The position numbers and the translations under genes were made by a program. Of a DNA stretch of 64,000 bases, positions 56,485 to 64,000 are shown one piece after another (position 1 is the stretch's first letter; the number at the start of each line of letters is the position of its first letter). The notes beneath the pieces are model-generated. The model searched no databases. It was not told where the DNA came from and saw nothing but the letters and a program-made list of their open reading frames with translations. The DNA is taken from positions 36,444,501 to 36,508,500 of the forward strand of contig CM053164.1 in the NCBI GenBank assembly GCA_028571685.1, read 5' to 3'. This stretch comes from Heterohyrax brucei. Its lineage: Eukaryota; Chordata; Mammalia; Hyracoidea; Procaviidae.

Positions 56485-57500
56485 TCAATAGAGACTGGGA
56501 GAGATGCTGTGAAGATGGACTACAGTTGTTTCTCTAGGCCATCTTAAAATAAGAAGTAAAAAGTATTTCACAACTTCAAAAATCAGTCAGGTTTTCAGGT
56601 GTATATGTCCCTCTTCTGAGCTGGCAAAGTATGCACCCCTACATTGAACCCCAGATGTTATAAACTAACTCAAAATACAGAAAGGCTACTGGGCTGCTGA
56701 CCTCTGCTGTCAGGCCCCAGCTGTCAGGCCCCAGCTGTAGGCAATACTATGTAGAATTCTGCTTTTCTGCTGGAAAAGCAGTCTCTTCTGGGTAGGCACT
56801 GCCTCCCAGCCCAGCTGAGGCTTCCATATGGATGACTCTGCCTCCTATTGAAACAAGATAGTGTCCCACACAAGCTCACTACCTGGCCAGGACCAGGCTT
56901 CCAGCAGAAAGAGAGGCCAAGAGTGCCAAGATGCCCACAGTCCACAGCCTCTGCCACTGGGCCCCAGCCTCAGGTAACACTGTGCTAAACACCACCTCCA
57001 GCCGAGGAACCAAGTCCAGCTGGGGCCTCTGCCTGGGCTCCTCTGTTCCCAATGGATCAAGATGGCGTCCTGCATAAGCATGTCTGTGCGGCTACCACAT
57101 GGAAGAGGCAGAAAGACAGGCCAGAGGAGCCAAGATGCATAGAGTCCAAAGCCAGGCTCTCAGAACATGGCAATTACGCTTGCCAGTCCCACCAGTAGTG
57201 CATCCGAGACTAGCGGCCAGTCAAGTCTCAGCTCTGCCTGCCAACCAAGACAGAGGAAAAAAAATCACAATGGTAAGTTACCTTCAATCTGTGCAAGCCT
57301 ATGCTTGCCGAGAGTACAGTGAGTGAAAGGGAGGAGGTTTTGCGTTCAGTGGTATGAAGTCCAAATTAACTGCCCTATGCTGCATCCCAGGGCTCACTAG
57401 GTGTCCAGAAGACTCCATTTAATTATCATTTCAGGTCTTGGTTTCCAGAGGGATTTAGGGAGATATGCGTTTAGTCTGCCATCTTGACTGCCTCCTGCAG
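56485..57500 (-). promoter_or_regulatory. L1 5' UTR (internal promoter region)
   Basis: This is a GC-richer, roughly 1-kb segment between the L1 start and ORF1. It shows short internal repetition ('tgtcaggccccagctgtagg' units around 56708-56745 and again near 56960-56975). L1 5' UTRs carry an RNA polymerase II promoter; activity here is unknown. The open frames within it (56724-57326) are chance. Confidence 0.7.
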
Positions 57501-57589
57501 AAATTATGTTAACATGATAATGAAAAAAAAAAGTTACATGAACCTGGAATTTGATGAACATCAAAAATATCCTTCAAAAAGAACAATTT

Positions 57590-57735
57590 TCTTTTGGATC
57601 GTTTATTGCTTATATATAGAAATACAATTGACTTTTGTATGCTGATCCTGTATCTTTGCAACCTTGCTTAACTTGTTCATTCGTTTAATAGTTTGCTGTG
57701 GATTCCTTGAGAGTCTTTGCATACACAATCCTGAA
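57590..57735 (-). mobile_element. Old L1 ORF2 fragment
   Basis: Reversed L1 RT-region sequence ('ctgatcctgtatctttgcaa', 'ccttgcttaacttgttcatt', 'ttgagagtctttgcatac'). Heavily decayed and unrelated to the young L1 next to it. Confidence 0.65.
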
Positions 57736-58033
57736 AAATACGCATAGGTCACATGAAAAATATGCATGGGACCACTATGAGTTGGTTGCTAAGTATTGTT
57801 TTTCAGTTTATAAAAGCAGAGCTCCCAGAGAACTGGCCAGTACTAGGGCTAGGGCAAGAAAACTGCAAGCAATGTATAGAGTACCTTGATGTACCAGAAA
57901 ATAAGGACATACTCAAAAAAATAAAAAGAAGATAGCACATCAAAGGAATACAGACCCCAAAATGAAAGAACTTACAGTGGACAAAGCTGGAACAACTTTA
58001 GCAAGAAAATAGGTATGACAAAAGAAAATGATT
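57736..58033. other. Non-repetitive sequence, no gene recognised
   Basis: Two short overlapping frames (57698-57889 and 57753-57935) have no recognisable domain. It sits between an old L1 piece and the U6-like pseudogene. Confidence 0.4.
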
Positions 58034-58116
58034 GTTTATTTTGGCAGCAATATACTGAAATTTGAATAAAGGTTAGCATCAACCCTGTGCAAAGATGACA
58101 TACAAATTCATAACCA
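58034..58116 (+). pseudogene. U6 snRNA pseudogene
   Basis: U6 is the catalytic spliceosomal snRNA, and its pseudogenes are scattered through mammalian genomes. The stretch contains 'ttggcagcaatatactgaaa' (U6 5' stem and start of the body), 'gttagcatcaaccctgtgca' (counterpart of the region before the catalytic core) and 'aagatgacatacaaattcat' (counterpart of the 3' stem region), followed by an A-run. Many substitutions and deletions, including in the ACAGAGA region (reads as AAA-G here), make it non-functional. Confidence 0.82.
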
Positions 58117-58124
58117 AAAAAAAC

Positions 58125-58285
58125 CCAATCCCAGTGCTGTTGAATCAGTTCCAACTCATAGTGACCCTATAGGACAGAGTAGAACTGCCCTTAGAGTTTC
58201 CAAGAGCACCTGGTGGATTTGAACTGCTGACCTTTTGGTTAGCAGCCATAGCACTTAACCACTGTGCCATCAGGATTTCCACGGT
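58125..58285 (-). repeat. AfroSINE-type SINE
   Basis: Reverse copy: 'cccagtgctgttgaatcagt', 'gaccctataggacagagtag', 'tggatttgaactgctgacct' and 'aaccactgtgccatcaggat'. Well preserved, inserted right after the U6 pseudogene A-run. Confidence 0.88.
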
Positions 58286-58385
58286 AATGTAAAATGTTCT
58301 TAATAGAGGATATTAAGTTAAGAGTATACAGGAACTCTCTGCACTAAATTTGCAACTCTTCTGAAGAGCAAACCTACTGAACATT

Positions 58386-58930
58386 TTTTTCTTTTTAATT
58401 CTTTTTATTGTGATTAAGTGAAAGTTTACAAGTCAATTTTCTATATAAAAGCCTGAGCACCTGCCTCTCAGCAACTCTTATCTACTCTCCTCACCCTGTA
58501 ACAGCATGCTCTTTATTACCCCTTCTTTACTTCCAGTATCCACTCAACCAACACTCATCCCCTCCTCTCCACCCTCTCTTCTCCCCTCTAAAAAGAAACT
58601 CATAGGACAGCCTCATGTATATTAAAGTACACACACCACCAGCATCACTCTGGGTCCATTCTTTGACTTGTTGGCTTCAGTACTGCTTTCAGCTCTGGAT
58701 TAGGAGCAAGTAAGTCTAGGAGCCATGTTCCCAGGGCACACTCCAGGTTGTCAGACCATGAGGTCTGGTCTTTTAATAGAGTTCTTGATTTATGCACCCC
58801 TTTCTCTCATATTGTATCAGAGACTCTACATTGTGTTCCCTGTCATGGCTGTCTTTGGTGGTGATCAGGCACCATCTAGTTCTTCTGTTCTCCTGTTAAT
58901 ATAGTCTCTCCATCATATGGGTCCTAACTT
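58386..58930 (-). mobile_element. L1 3' UTR tail
   Basis: Reversed L1 3' end: 'cttttaattctttttattgt', 'gattaagtgaaagtttacaa', 'ctcctcaccctgtaacagca' and 'atggctgtctttggtggtga'. The poly-T start is the reversed A-tail. Confidence 0.83.
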
Positions 58931-58934
58931 ACTC

Positions 58935-59290
58935 AAAAATTTTAAAGTTTCTTTTTAAAAAATAAAGAATAAGCTTTCTACCCAAAGATAATACAACAGG
59001 ATTTGTCACAAACAGGTCTAGATTAAAGGAATATTAGACGGAGTTCTTTATGCAAGTAGAAAATGATACCAAATAAGAACACGGATCTACACAAAGGAAT
59101 GAAGAATGATGAATGATGGACATGGTAACTACAGAAAGGAAGGAAGAATGATGGACATGGTAACTATGCTCTCAATTGTAAACATTTAAAAATGTAACTG
59201 TTTACACTAAAAATAGTATGTCACATTGAGTTTATAACACTTGAAGAAATAAAGTGTATAATGACAATAACACAAAGACCCAAAAGGGAG
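58935..59290 (+). mobile_element. Old L1 inter-ORF fragment with small duplication
   Basis: Old L1-like sequence ('aacaggtctagattaaagg', 'tatgcaagtagaaaatgata'). Within it 'gatggacatggtaactac' (59113-59133) repeats at 59151-59168 as a short direct duplication. Confidence 0.5.
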
Positions 59291-59369
59291 AACTTGAAGT
59301 TTGTTAAGTTTCTACATTACTCTGAAAGAAGTATAATATTATGTCAAGGTAGACTGTGACTACTGAAAG

Positions 59370-59757
59370 CTATGAACTCCAAATTCTAGAGCTCTGACCC
59401 TAAAGATGTGGGCCTGGATCAGCAAATCATGATCATCTGACAAAAAACTCAACCTCACTGCCACTGAGTTGATTCCAAGTCCTCATGACTCTGTAAAGTA
59501 GAGCAGAACTGCCCCATAGCACTTCCACAAAGCACTGGTGGCTCTGAACTGCCTGCCTTTTGGGTAGGAGACAAGCTCTTAACCACTATGCCAACACAGC
59601 TCTATGTAACCACCTAGCAACTTTTTAAAATGGAAATTATCAGGCTTACCACCAGAATCAGAAATTCCAGAACAGGACCCCCAAATCTGGGTTTTATCAA
59701 GCCTTTCTGATGCTTCTCATGGACACTACAACTTGAGAATCACTGCGATAGTTTAAC
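59370..59757 (+). repeat. MER5A-like hAT DNA transposon fragment, split by a SINE
   Basis: The left part (59405-59440) resembles the MER5A start. The right part (59630-59755) contains 'ccacccagaatcag'-like text, 'aaatctgggttttatcaagc' and 'aacttgagaatcactgcg', the MER5A 3' end. It is a non-autonomous relative of hAT-Charlie. A SINE sits between the parts. Confidence 0.65.
59450..59625 (-). repeat. AfroSINE-type SINE
   Basis: Reverse copy: 'cactgccactgagttgattc', 'gaactgccccatagcacttc' and 'ttaaccactatgccaacaca'. Nested in MER5A. Confidence 0.82.
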
Positions 59758-59794
59758 TATTAAAATACACCAAATGGTATAGCTAATAGAACAA

Positions 59795-60190
59795 TGTTGT
59801 CAGTTGCTGTGGAGTTACTTCTGACTCATAGCAACATTATGTACAAGAAAGGGAGACACTGCCTGGTTCTATCCTGTCTTGAAGGAAACTTGGTGGGTTA
59901 AGGACCCCACTGCTAACTGAGAAGTCAGCGGTTTGAACACACCAGCCGTTCCATGGGAGAAAGACCTTGCAGTCTGTCTGCTTCTATAAAGATCTATAGC
60001 CTTGGAAACCCTTTGAAGCAGTTCTACTCTGACCTAGAGGCTCATTGTGAATTGGAGTTGACTTGACAGCAGTGGGTTCTATTGGTTTTGGGTGCCATCC
60101 CATCGTCTTTGATGTGCTTGAGTCCACTGTGTGAGTCCATTTCATTAAGCATTTTCCTCATCTTCTCTGACCTCTATTTTACCATGATGC
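59795..60190 (-). mobile_element. RTE 3' end, split by a SINE
   Basis: Reversed RTE tail ('gttgctgtggagttacttct', 'gactcatagcaacattatg', 'actgcctggttctatcctg') continues after the SINE with 'gtgtgagtccatttcattaa' and 'tcatcttctctgacctc'. Confidence 0.72.
59880..60088 (+). repeat. AfroSINE-type SINE, long variant
   Basis: Sense copy: 'gaaacttggtgggttaagga', 'tcagcggtttgaacacacca', 'ctatagccttggaaaccctt' and 'gacttgacagcagtgggttc'. It interrupts the RTE tail. Confidence 0.83.
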
Positions 60191-60194
60191 AAAG

Positions 60195-60765
60195 TCAACG
60201 TACAAGTAACCTGGGCTATAATACACCAACAGTGAACATTCTTGAAAGGATGTTAAAACAATTCCATTTACGATAGCATCTAAAAGAATAAAAAACGTAG
60301 GAATAAATTTACCCTGGAAGATGAAAGGTGTACACAGTAAACTATAACACTTTAAATCCATGGAGTCAGTACTGACTCAGCAACCTACAGAACACAGTAG
60401 AACTGCTCCATAGAGTTTCCAAGGCATACCAGATGGATTTGAACTGCTGACCTTTTGGTTAGCAGATGTAGCACCTAACCACCATGCCAGCAGGGTTGCT
60501 GTAAAACATTGCTGAAAGAAATTAAAGAAGACCTAAATTAATCAAAGGGCATTCTATATTCATAGATTGGAAGATTTGCTACTGCTAAGATGTTGGTACT
60601 ACCCAAAGCAATCCATACATTTCAGTGCATTCCCTATCAAAAAATTCTAGCAGCCTTCTTTAAAGAAAAGGGTGAGCCAGTCCTCAAATTTTATAGAACT
60701 GGAATGGCCCTAAATAACCAAAGTAATCTTACAATGAAAAACAAAATAGGAGTCTCTTTGACAGA
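60195..60765 (+). mobile_element. Old L1 ORF2 (L1M-type) RT region
   Basis: Sense old L1: 'acaattccatttacgatagc', 'aataaaaaacgtaggaataa', then after a SINE 'attcatagattggaagatt', 'tactacccaaagcaatccat' and 'ggaatggccctaaataacca'. The open frame at 60590-60919 covers the conserved LPKAI region but runs into non-L1 text, so it is not a gene. Confidence 0.75.
60350..60500 (-). repeat. AfroSINE-type SINE
   Basis: Reverse copy with 'catggagtcagtactgactc' tail and 'taaccaccatgccagcaggg' head. Inserted in the old L1. Confidence 0.85.
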
Positions 60766-61690
60766 TGGTGTTGAGTCAAAAACCACTCAAGACCTCACAG
60801 AAGGGTCAAAGAAAAGTCCCTATGCCCAAAGGAGTTATTACTGTGAATGCTTTAACAAAACAGGATATTTGGAGCCCTGGTTTGACGGCTGGACTTACCT
60901 AGGGCTCTCCAATTCTTGAACAGAAGAGTTTGAAGGACTCACAAACTGCTGTTACCTCAGCGAGGATGGTGGAGATCTGTAGGTGAGGCCCAATCTAAAC
61001 CTGAGTTGCAATCAAAAACTGTGGAATAAAAAACAAATCTGGATTTAGGTAAGAAAATATTCTATTTGAAACGATTATTACACGGAGAAGGAAGAGTTAT
61101 TTGTAAAGAGAGTTGAGTTACTGCAATAACAAGACTGCTCAACTGTCGAAAAACCAAATCCAGATTTAGATAACAAGAGACTTTGAAAGAATGAGTGCTA
61201 GAATGTTGAAAGGAACTGTTACTGCAATAGAGAGAAAGGTCTAAGGCAATTGAGAGAACACTCTGAAACCGTCAAACTTCTGCAAAGTCAGGCAGAAAGT
61301 GGATTTCTTTTATAAGGAGCTGTGAACAAGGCTGGAAAGAACTGGGTGTGGGGTAAGCAGGAGGGACTGTGAGGAAATGGGATGAAATGGCAAAGTTGGC
61401 AGTGATAGAACAGTAGATAGAGAATATTGTACCCCAAAGTCAGCTTCATAGCGATCTTGTGAGGTCACCATGAGTCAGAATGGACTGGCAACTAACAACA
61501 GGGTTAGCTTAAATTGGGCGAGCAGGTTCTGTGCGGGTTGTAGGGTGAGAATGGGTCAAAGTAAAGGGACCTGGGGAAAAGAGAGATTAACTAGTTTGGT
61601 CAAATCAAGGTAGCCAGCAGTATTTTGTTAATATTGGTCAGTTTATGCAAACAGTTCGGAGGAGAAAAATGGGATTTCGTGGGCCTTTCT
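60766..61690. other. Unclassified sequence, partly LTR- or SINE-like
   Basis: It includes a short SINE-tail fragment (61436-61502, 'tcaccatgagtcagaatgga'). The rest has two related short blocks: 'ataaaaaacaaatctggatt' plus 'taggtaagaaaata' near 61025-61060 echoes 'aaccaaatccagatttagat' near 61150-61175. No gene recognised. Confidence 0.4.
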
Positions 61691-61694
61691 CTGA

Positions 61695-61845
61695 TATTAA
61701 AAATCTGGGTGGCTTAGTGGTTAAGTGCTATGGCTGCTATGCAAAAGATCGGCAGTTCGAATCCACCAGGTGCTCACTGGAAAGTATGGAGCAGCTCTAC
61801 GCTGTCCTGAGTCAGAATAGACTGGACGGCAGTGGCAGTGGAAGT
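61695..61845 (+). repeat. AfroSINE-type SINE
   Basis: Sense copy: 'ctgggtggcttagtggttaa', 'cggcagttcgaatccaccag' and 'gagtcagaatagactggacg'. Confidence 0.84.
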
Positions 61846-62064
61846 CTGACATGGTCACAGGTAAACAATAGAGAATTCGTTAAGTCTTCACTAAGCCATA
61901 CGGGGAAGATTTTGTTCCTTGCACTAAGCCACTTCTGAAACACAAAGTAGCAGGAGAATTTCTGTGAACACTGCTTTGCAGGATCACAGGGCTCAGGGAA
62001 AGTTCAACATCATCAGAATGTGGAGAACTCTCTCCCCATAAATTCAACAAGCTGAAGGAGTACC

Positions 62065-62175
62065 AAAACCCACTGTCGTCGAGTCGATTACGACTCATAG
62101 CGACCCTATTGACCAAACCCCAAACCAAATCCACTGCTGTGGAGTCGAATCCGACTCCTAATGGCCCTATAGCTA
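62065..62175 (-). repeat. Two reversed AfroSINE tail fragments in tandem
   Basis: 'cactgtcgtcgagtcgatta' (62072-62110) and 'cactgctgtggagtcgaatc' (62132-62170), each followed by 'gactc-tagcgaccctat'-like text. Both are short tails lying immediately upstream of the CpG island. Confidence 0.75.
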
Positions 62176-62209
62176 GAGGTAAATAAATGCTGTTTGCCCT
62201 GGCAGTTCA

Positions 62210-62790
62210 CACCTAGCTCACGGCGTTGTCCAGAGTTGAGCGGCGTCGGCGGAAAAAGATGGGCGGTGCCATTAACGCTGAGGCTCCAAGCAGCCTGCCG
62301 TGACAAGCCCCGCCCCCTGGCGCGCTCCCGCGCTCCTGGAATCTGCGCTGAGCCCGCCGCGGCGCGCGCTCGAGCGCCCGGCGGAGGAGCCTGAGGGAGG
62401 TGGGTCCCGTTCCTGCTGCGCGGCGGTGGTCCCAGTGACCCCGAGGGGGGCGTAGAGGTGGCGGAGTTCTGGGTCTGGGGGCTCCAGTAAATCGGCAGTG
62501 GTGGCGTCCACAGCTGGAGAGGCAACTGAGGAGGCCGTGAGGCGACACCGCGGCGCGGCTACCTCCAGCGGCCGCGCCCGGAGGTGAGTTTTCCGTAGGG
62601 TGAGGGGTTCAGACGGAGGTTCCTTGGTGGGGTGTGCAGGTGGGTGTCTCTGCCAGAGCGCCCGGGGCTTGTCTTCGTCTGGATAAATTCCATGTCAGGG
62701 CCTTTCGGACCCGGCGTCTGCAGCCCAAGAAAGGGCGTTCTCGGACTGCGGCCGGGGCGAGGCCCTTGCTCTCTCCAGCCCAGGTGATCA
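62210..62790 (+). promoter_or_regulatory. Second CpG island, probable promoter
   Basis: This is a GC- and CpG-dense block of about 0.6 kb in AT-rich surroundings. It contains GGGCGG (62260), GCCCCGCCCCC (62308-62318) and CGCGG-rich text. A plus-strand splice donor GAG|GTGAGT lies at 62583/62584, so transcription most likely runs toward the right. No protein resembling a known N-terminus is seen upstream of the donor. The minus-strand frames (62106-62548) are Pro/Arg-rich GC shadows. From memory of mammalian gene order UBXN2A neighbours ATAD2B, but nothing in the sequence itself proves this. Confidence 0.65.
62400..62583 (+). other. Candidate non-coding first exon
   Basis: CpG-island sequence ending in a near-consensus donor (CCCGGAG|GTGAGTTTTC). 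The left boundary is a guess because start sites in such islands are dispersed. No ATG-initiated frame continues to the donor with a recognisable protein, so a 5'-UTR exon is the best reading. Confidence 0.45.
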
Positions 62791-63714
62791 GCAGATCATG
62801 GTCCCTGACTGGGCTGGTTTCCTCAATGGGGAACACAGGAAGGTTGAACTGAAAGTGACCAGTTTCGTGTTTTTCTTTCAAAGACGTCTCAGAAATTCCG
62901 AGTTAGATGTTACCAAAATATTTCAATTTCGAAAGGTATACACTGCGAAAACGTCATGCAGAAATGCAAACTATGTGTGTTTTTGATTCTCTGAAAGGTT
63001 TTTAGGTGGACGTTTCATCGCTGGTTTCATTCGTCTTCCGTAACTCGCTGTCTTTTATGTTTTATAGGTTTTATGTTCTCTGTTTACCTATGTTTTTTCT
63101 TTGTATGTTTTTATCTTTCACTCCCTGTAATAACTTACTACTTTCGAGGAAAAAAAAAAAAAAGAATAGTGTGACGCCCGATGTTGGCTCCTTAGTATGT
63201 TATTTGAAGTGATTAAAAATAAAGATAAGGTGCTGATAGCCTGTATTGATCTTAGCGCAGAAGGAAACAATGTAGAATTGTATAGGAGATTGTATATATG
63301 ACCTGAAAGTCACCTTCATAATTTCATAAGTCATGGCTCAAGTGTGTCTAATTTTGGGGTGTTTATAATTATTTAAATTTTAGTTTAATTTTACTTTGGT
63401 TTACTAGGGAAAAACTCTTTAATTAAAACTTGATTTCGTATCTCTTGCGAAAGTGGTGAAAGTTTTGATTTAAAAAGCAATCAAATTTTATGAATTTTGA
63501 GCATGTAAGTATAATACTAAATTTAGTGTGAGGTACTGGTAGAATCGAAAAATGAGTGAGAATTATGTACAGAGATTAAGCAAAGTATAATGGTGAAAGG
63601 CAGAATACAGAATTGATAGAAACTACTGCTTATTGAGCACATACTCTATGGTAAATACTGTATGTTCACGTTTTAATACTTTAAGTATTTTAATTAGTTA
63701 ATACATGCCTTTGA
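62791..63714. other. Probable intron 1 of the right-hand gene, no repeat or exon seen
   Basis: AT-rich sequence with an A-run (63150-63163) and a possible short L2/MIR-like fragment ('gcttattgagcacatactct', 63628-63647). Frames such as 63006-63212 are chance. Confidence 0.45.
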
Positions 63715-64000
63715 ATTGTGGCATTGGAGAAGAGAACATTGAATATAACATGGACTGTCAAAAGAACAGACATCTGTTGTGAAAGAGGTATGACTAGAAT
63801 GCTCCTTGGAAACAAAAATGGCAAGACTGTGTCGTACATACTTTGGACATGTTGTCAGGAAAATCAGTCCCTGGAGAAGGCCGTCATGCTTAGTAGAGTG
63901 GAGGATCAGTGAAAAAGAAGAAGACCATCGATCAGATGGATTGACACAGCGGTTACAACGTGGGCTTAAGCATAAAAAAGATTGTGAACGTGCAGCAAGA
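63715..64000 (+). mobile_element. RTE LINE 3' part, truncated by the window edge
   Basis: Sense RTE 3' region: 'ataacatggactgtcaaaag', 'gaatgctccttggaaacaaa', 'actttggacatgttgtcagg' and 'gattgacacagcggttaca'. The 64-codon frame at 63718-63912 is the decayed RT C-terminal end (LRHTFGHV-like text in another frame). It continues past base 64000. Confidence 0.82.

Larger units (their letters stand above)
43775..57500 (-). mobile_element. Full-length L1 LINE, split by an ERVL provirus
   Basis: Read on the minus strand: a 5' UTR starting at about 57500 ('gcaggaggcagtcaagatgg', a typical L1 start), ORF1 (about 56480-55520), ORF2 (about 55430-51531 and 45008-44880) and a 3' UTR down to a poly-A tail (seen as T-run 43778-43795). 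Without the 6.5-kb provirus (45014-51525 plus one target copy) the L1 is about 7.2 kb, so it is a complete copy. Frames are interrupted but long open pieces remain, so it is younger than the sense L1 at 10.9 kb. Confidence 0.9.

Noticed and set aside
60590..60919. 109-codon frame suggesting a small protein
   Set aside because: First half is old L1 ORF2 (LPKAIHTFQCIPYQ region) and the rest is unrelated intergenic sequence.
62106..62548. Minus-strand Pro/Arg-rich frames in the second CpG island
   Set aside because: Overlap each other in several frames, as expected of GC-rich chance ORFs, and run opposite to the splice donor.

Overview
The window is mammalian nuclear DNA, almost certainly from an afrotherian and most likely an elephant or close paenungulate relative. 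The evidence is the repeat set. There are more than twenty AfroSINE-type SINEs whose tails carry the 'gagtcg-aatcgactcgac' signature. RTE (BovB-like) LINEs share that tail. Several L1 copies have the long 3' UTR found in elephant L1s. There are also LTRs, mariner elements and an ERVL provirus. No prokaryotic-style genes, CRISPR arrays or operons are present, and nearly all open frames are broken transposon frames or chance ORFs.

One host protein-coding exon is recognisable: exon 1 of ATAD2B (AAA+ ATPase/bromodomain protein) on the minus strand at 25232-25444. It lies in a CpG island with the gene's promoter (about 24960-26100). Everything from 25231 down to base 1 is therefore read as ATAD2B intron 1. 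A second CpG island at about 62210-62790 has a good plus-strand splice donor at 62584 and probably marks the promoter and non-coding first exon of the next gene. UBXN2A is a candidate by synteny from memory, not by sequence. The 36 kb between the islands is mostly repeats.

Layout: 1-4.8 kb holds an RTE fragment and three L1 3' ends. 5.1-6.4 kb is a near-complete dead mariner. 6.4-10.8 kb is a SINE cluster with an LTR carrying an L1 tail. 10.9-19.9 kb holds a near-full-length L1 and a second L1 broken by an internally deleted RTE. 20.0-20.6 kb is a mariner present as two inverted halves. 21-24.7 kb is mostly single-copy intron. 24.9-26.1 kb is the ATAD2B promoter and exon 1. 27.8-43.7 kb is a nested pile of L1s, solo LTRs and SINEs. 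43.8-57.5 kb is a minus-strand full-length L1 split by a complete ERVL provirus (45014-51525, both LTRs, matching 5-bp target duplication). 57.5-62.2 kb holds a U6 snRNA pseudogene, MER5A, old L1 and SINEs. 62.2-62.8 kb is the second CpG island, and the window ends in an RTE 3' end.

The only cooperating gene set is the ERVL provirus: tRNA-Leu-type primer site, gag, protease, reverse transcriptase, RNase H, integrase and dUTPase remnants, with no env seen. It is defective through stops, frameshifts and lost catalytic residues, yet gag (357 codons) and an RNase H-integrase frame (623 codons) stay open. I found no convincing undescribed functional system. The most useful leads are the open ERVL gag, the inverted mariner, the internally deleted RTE and the unannotated second promoter.
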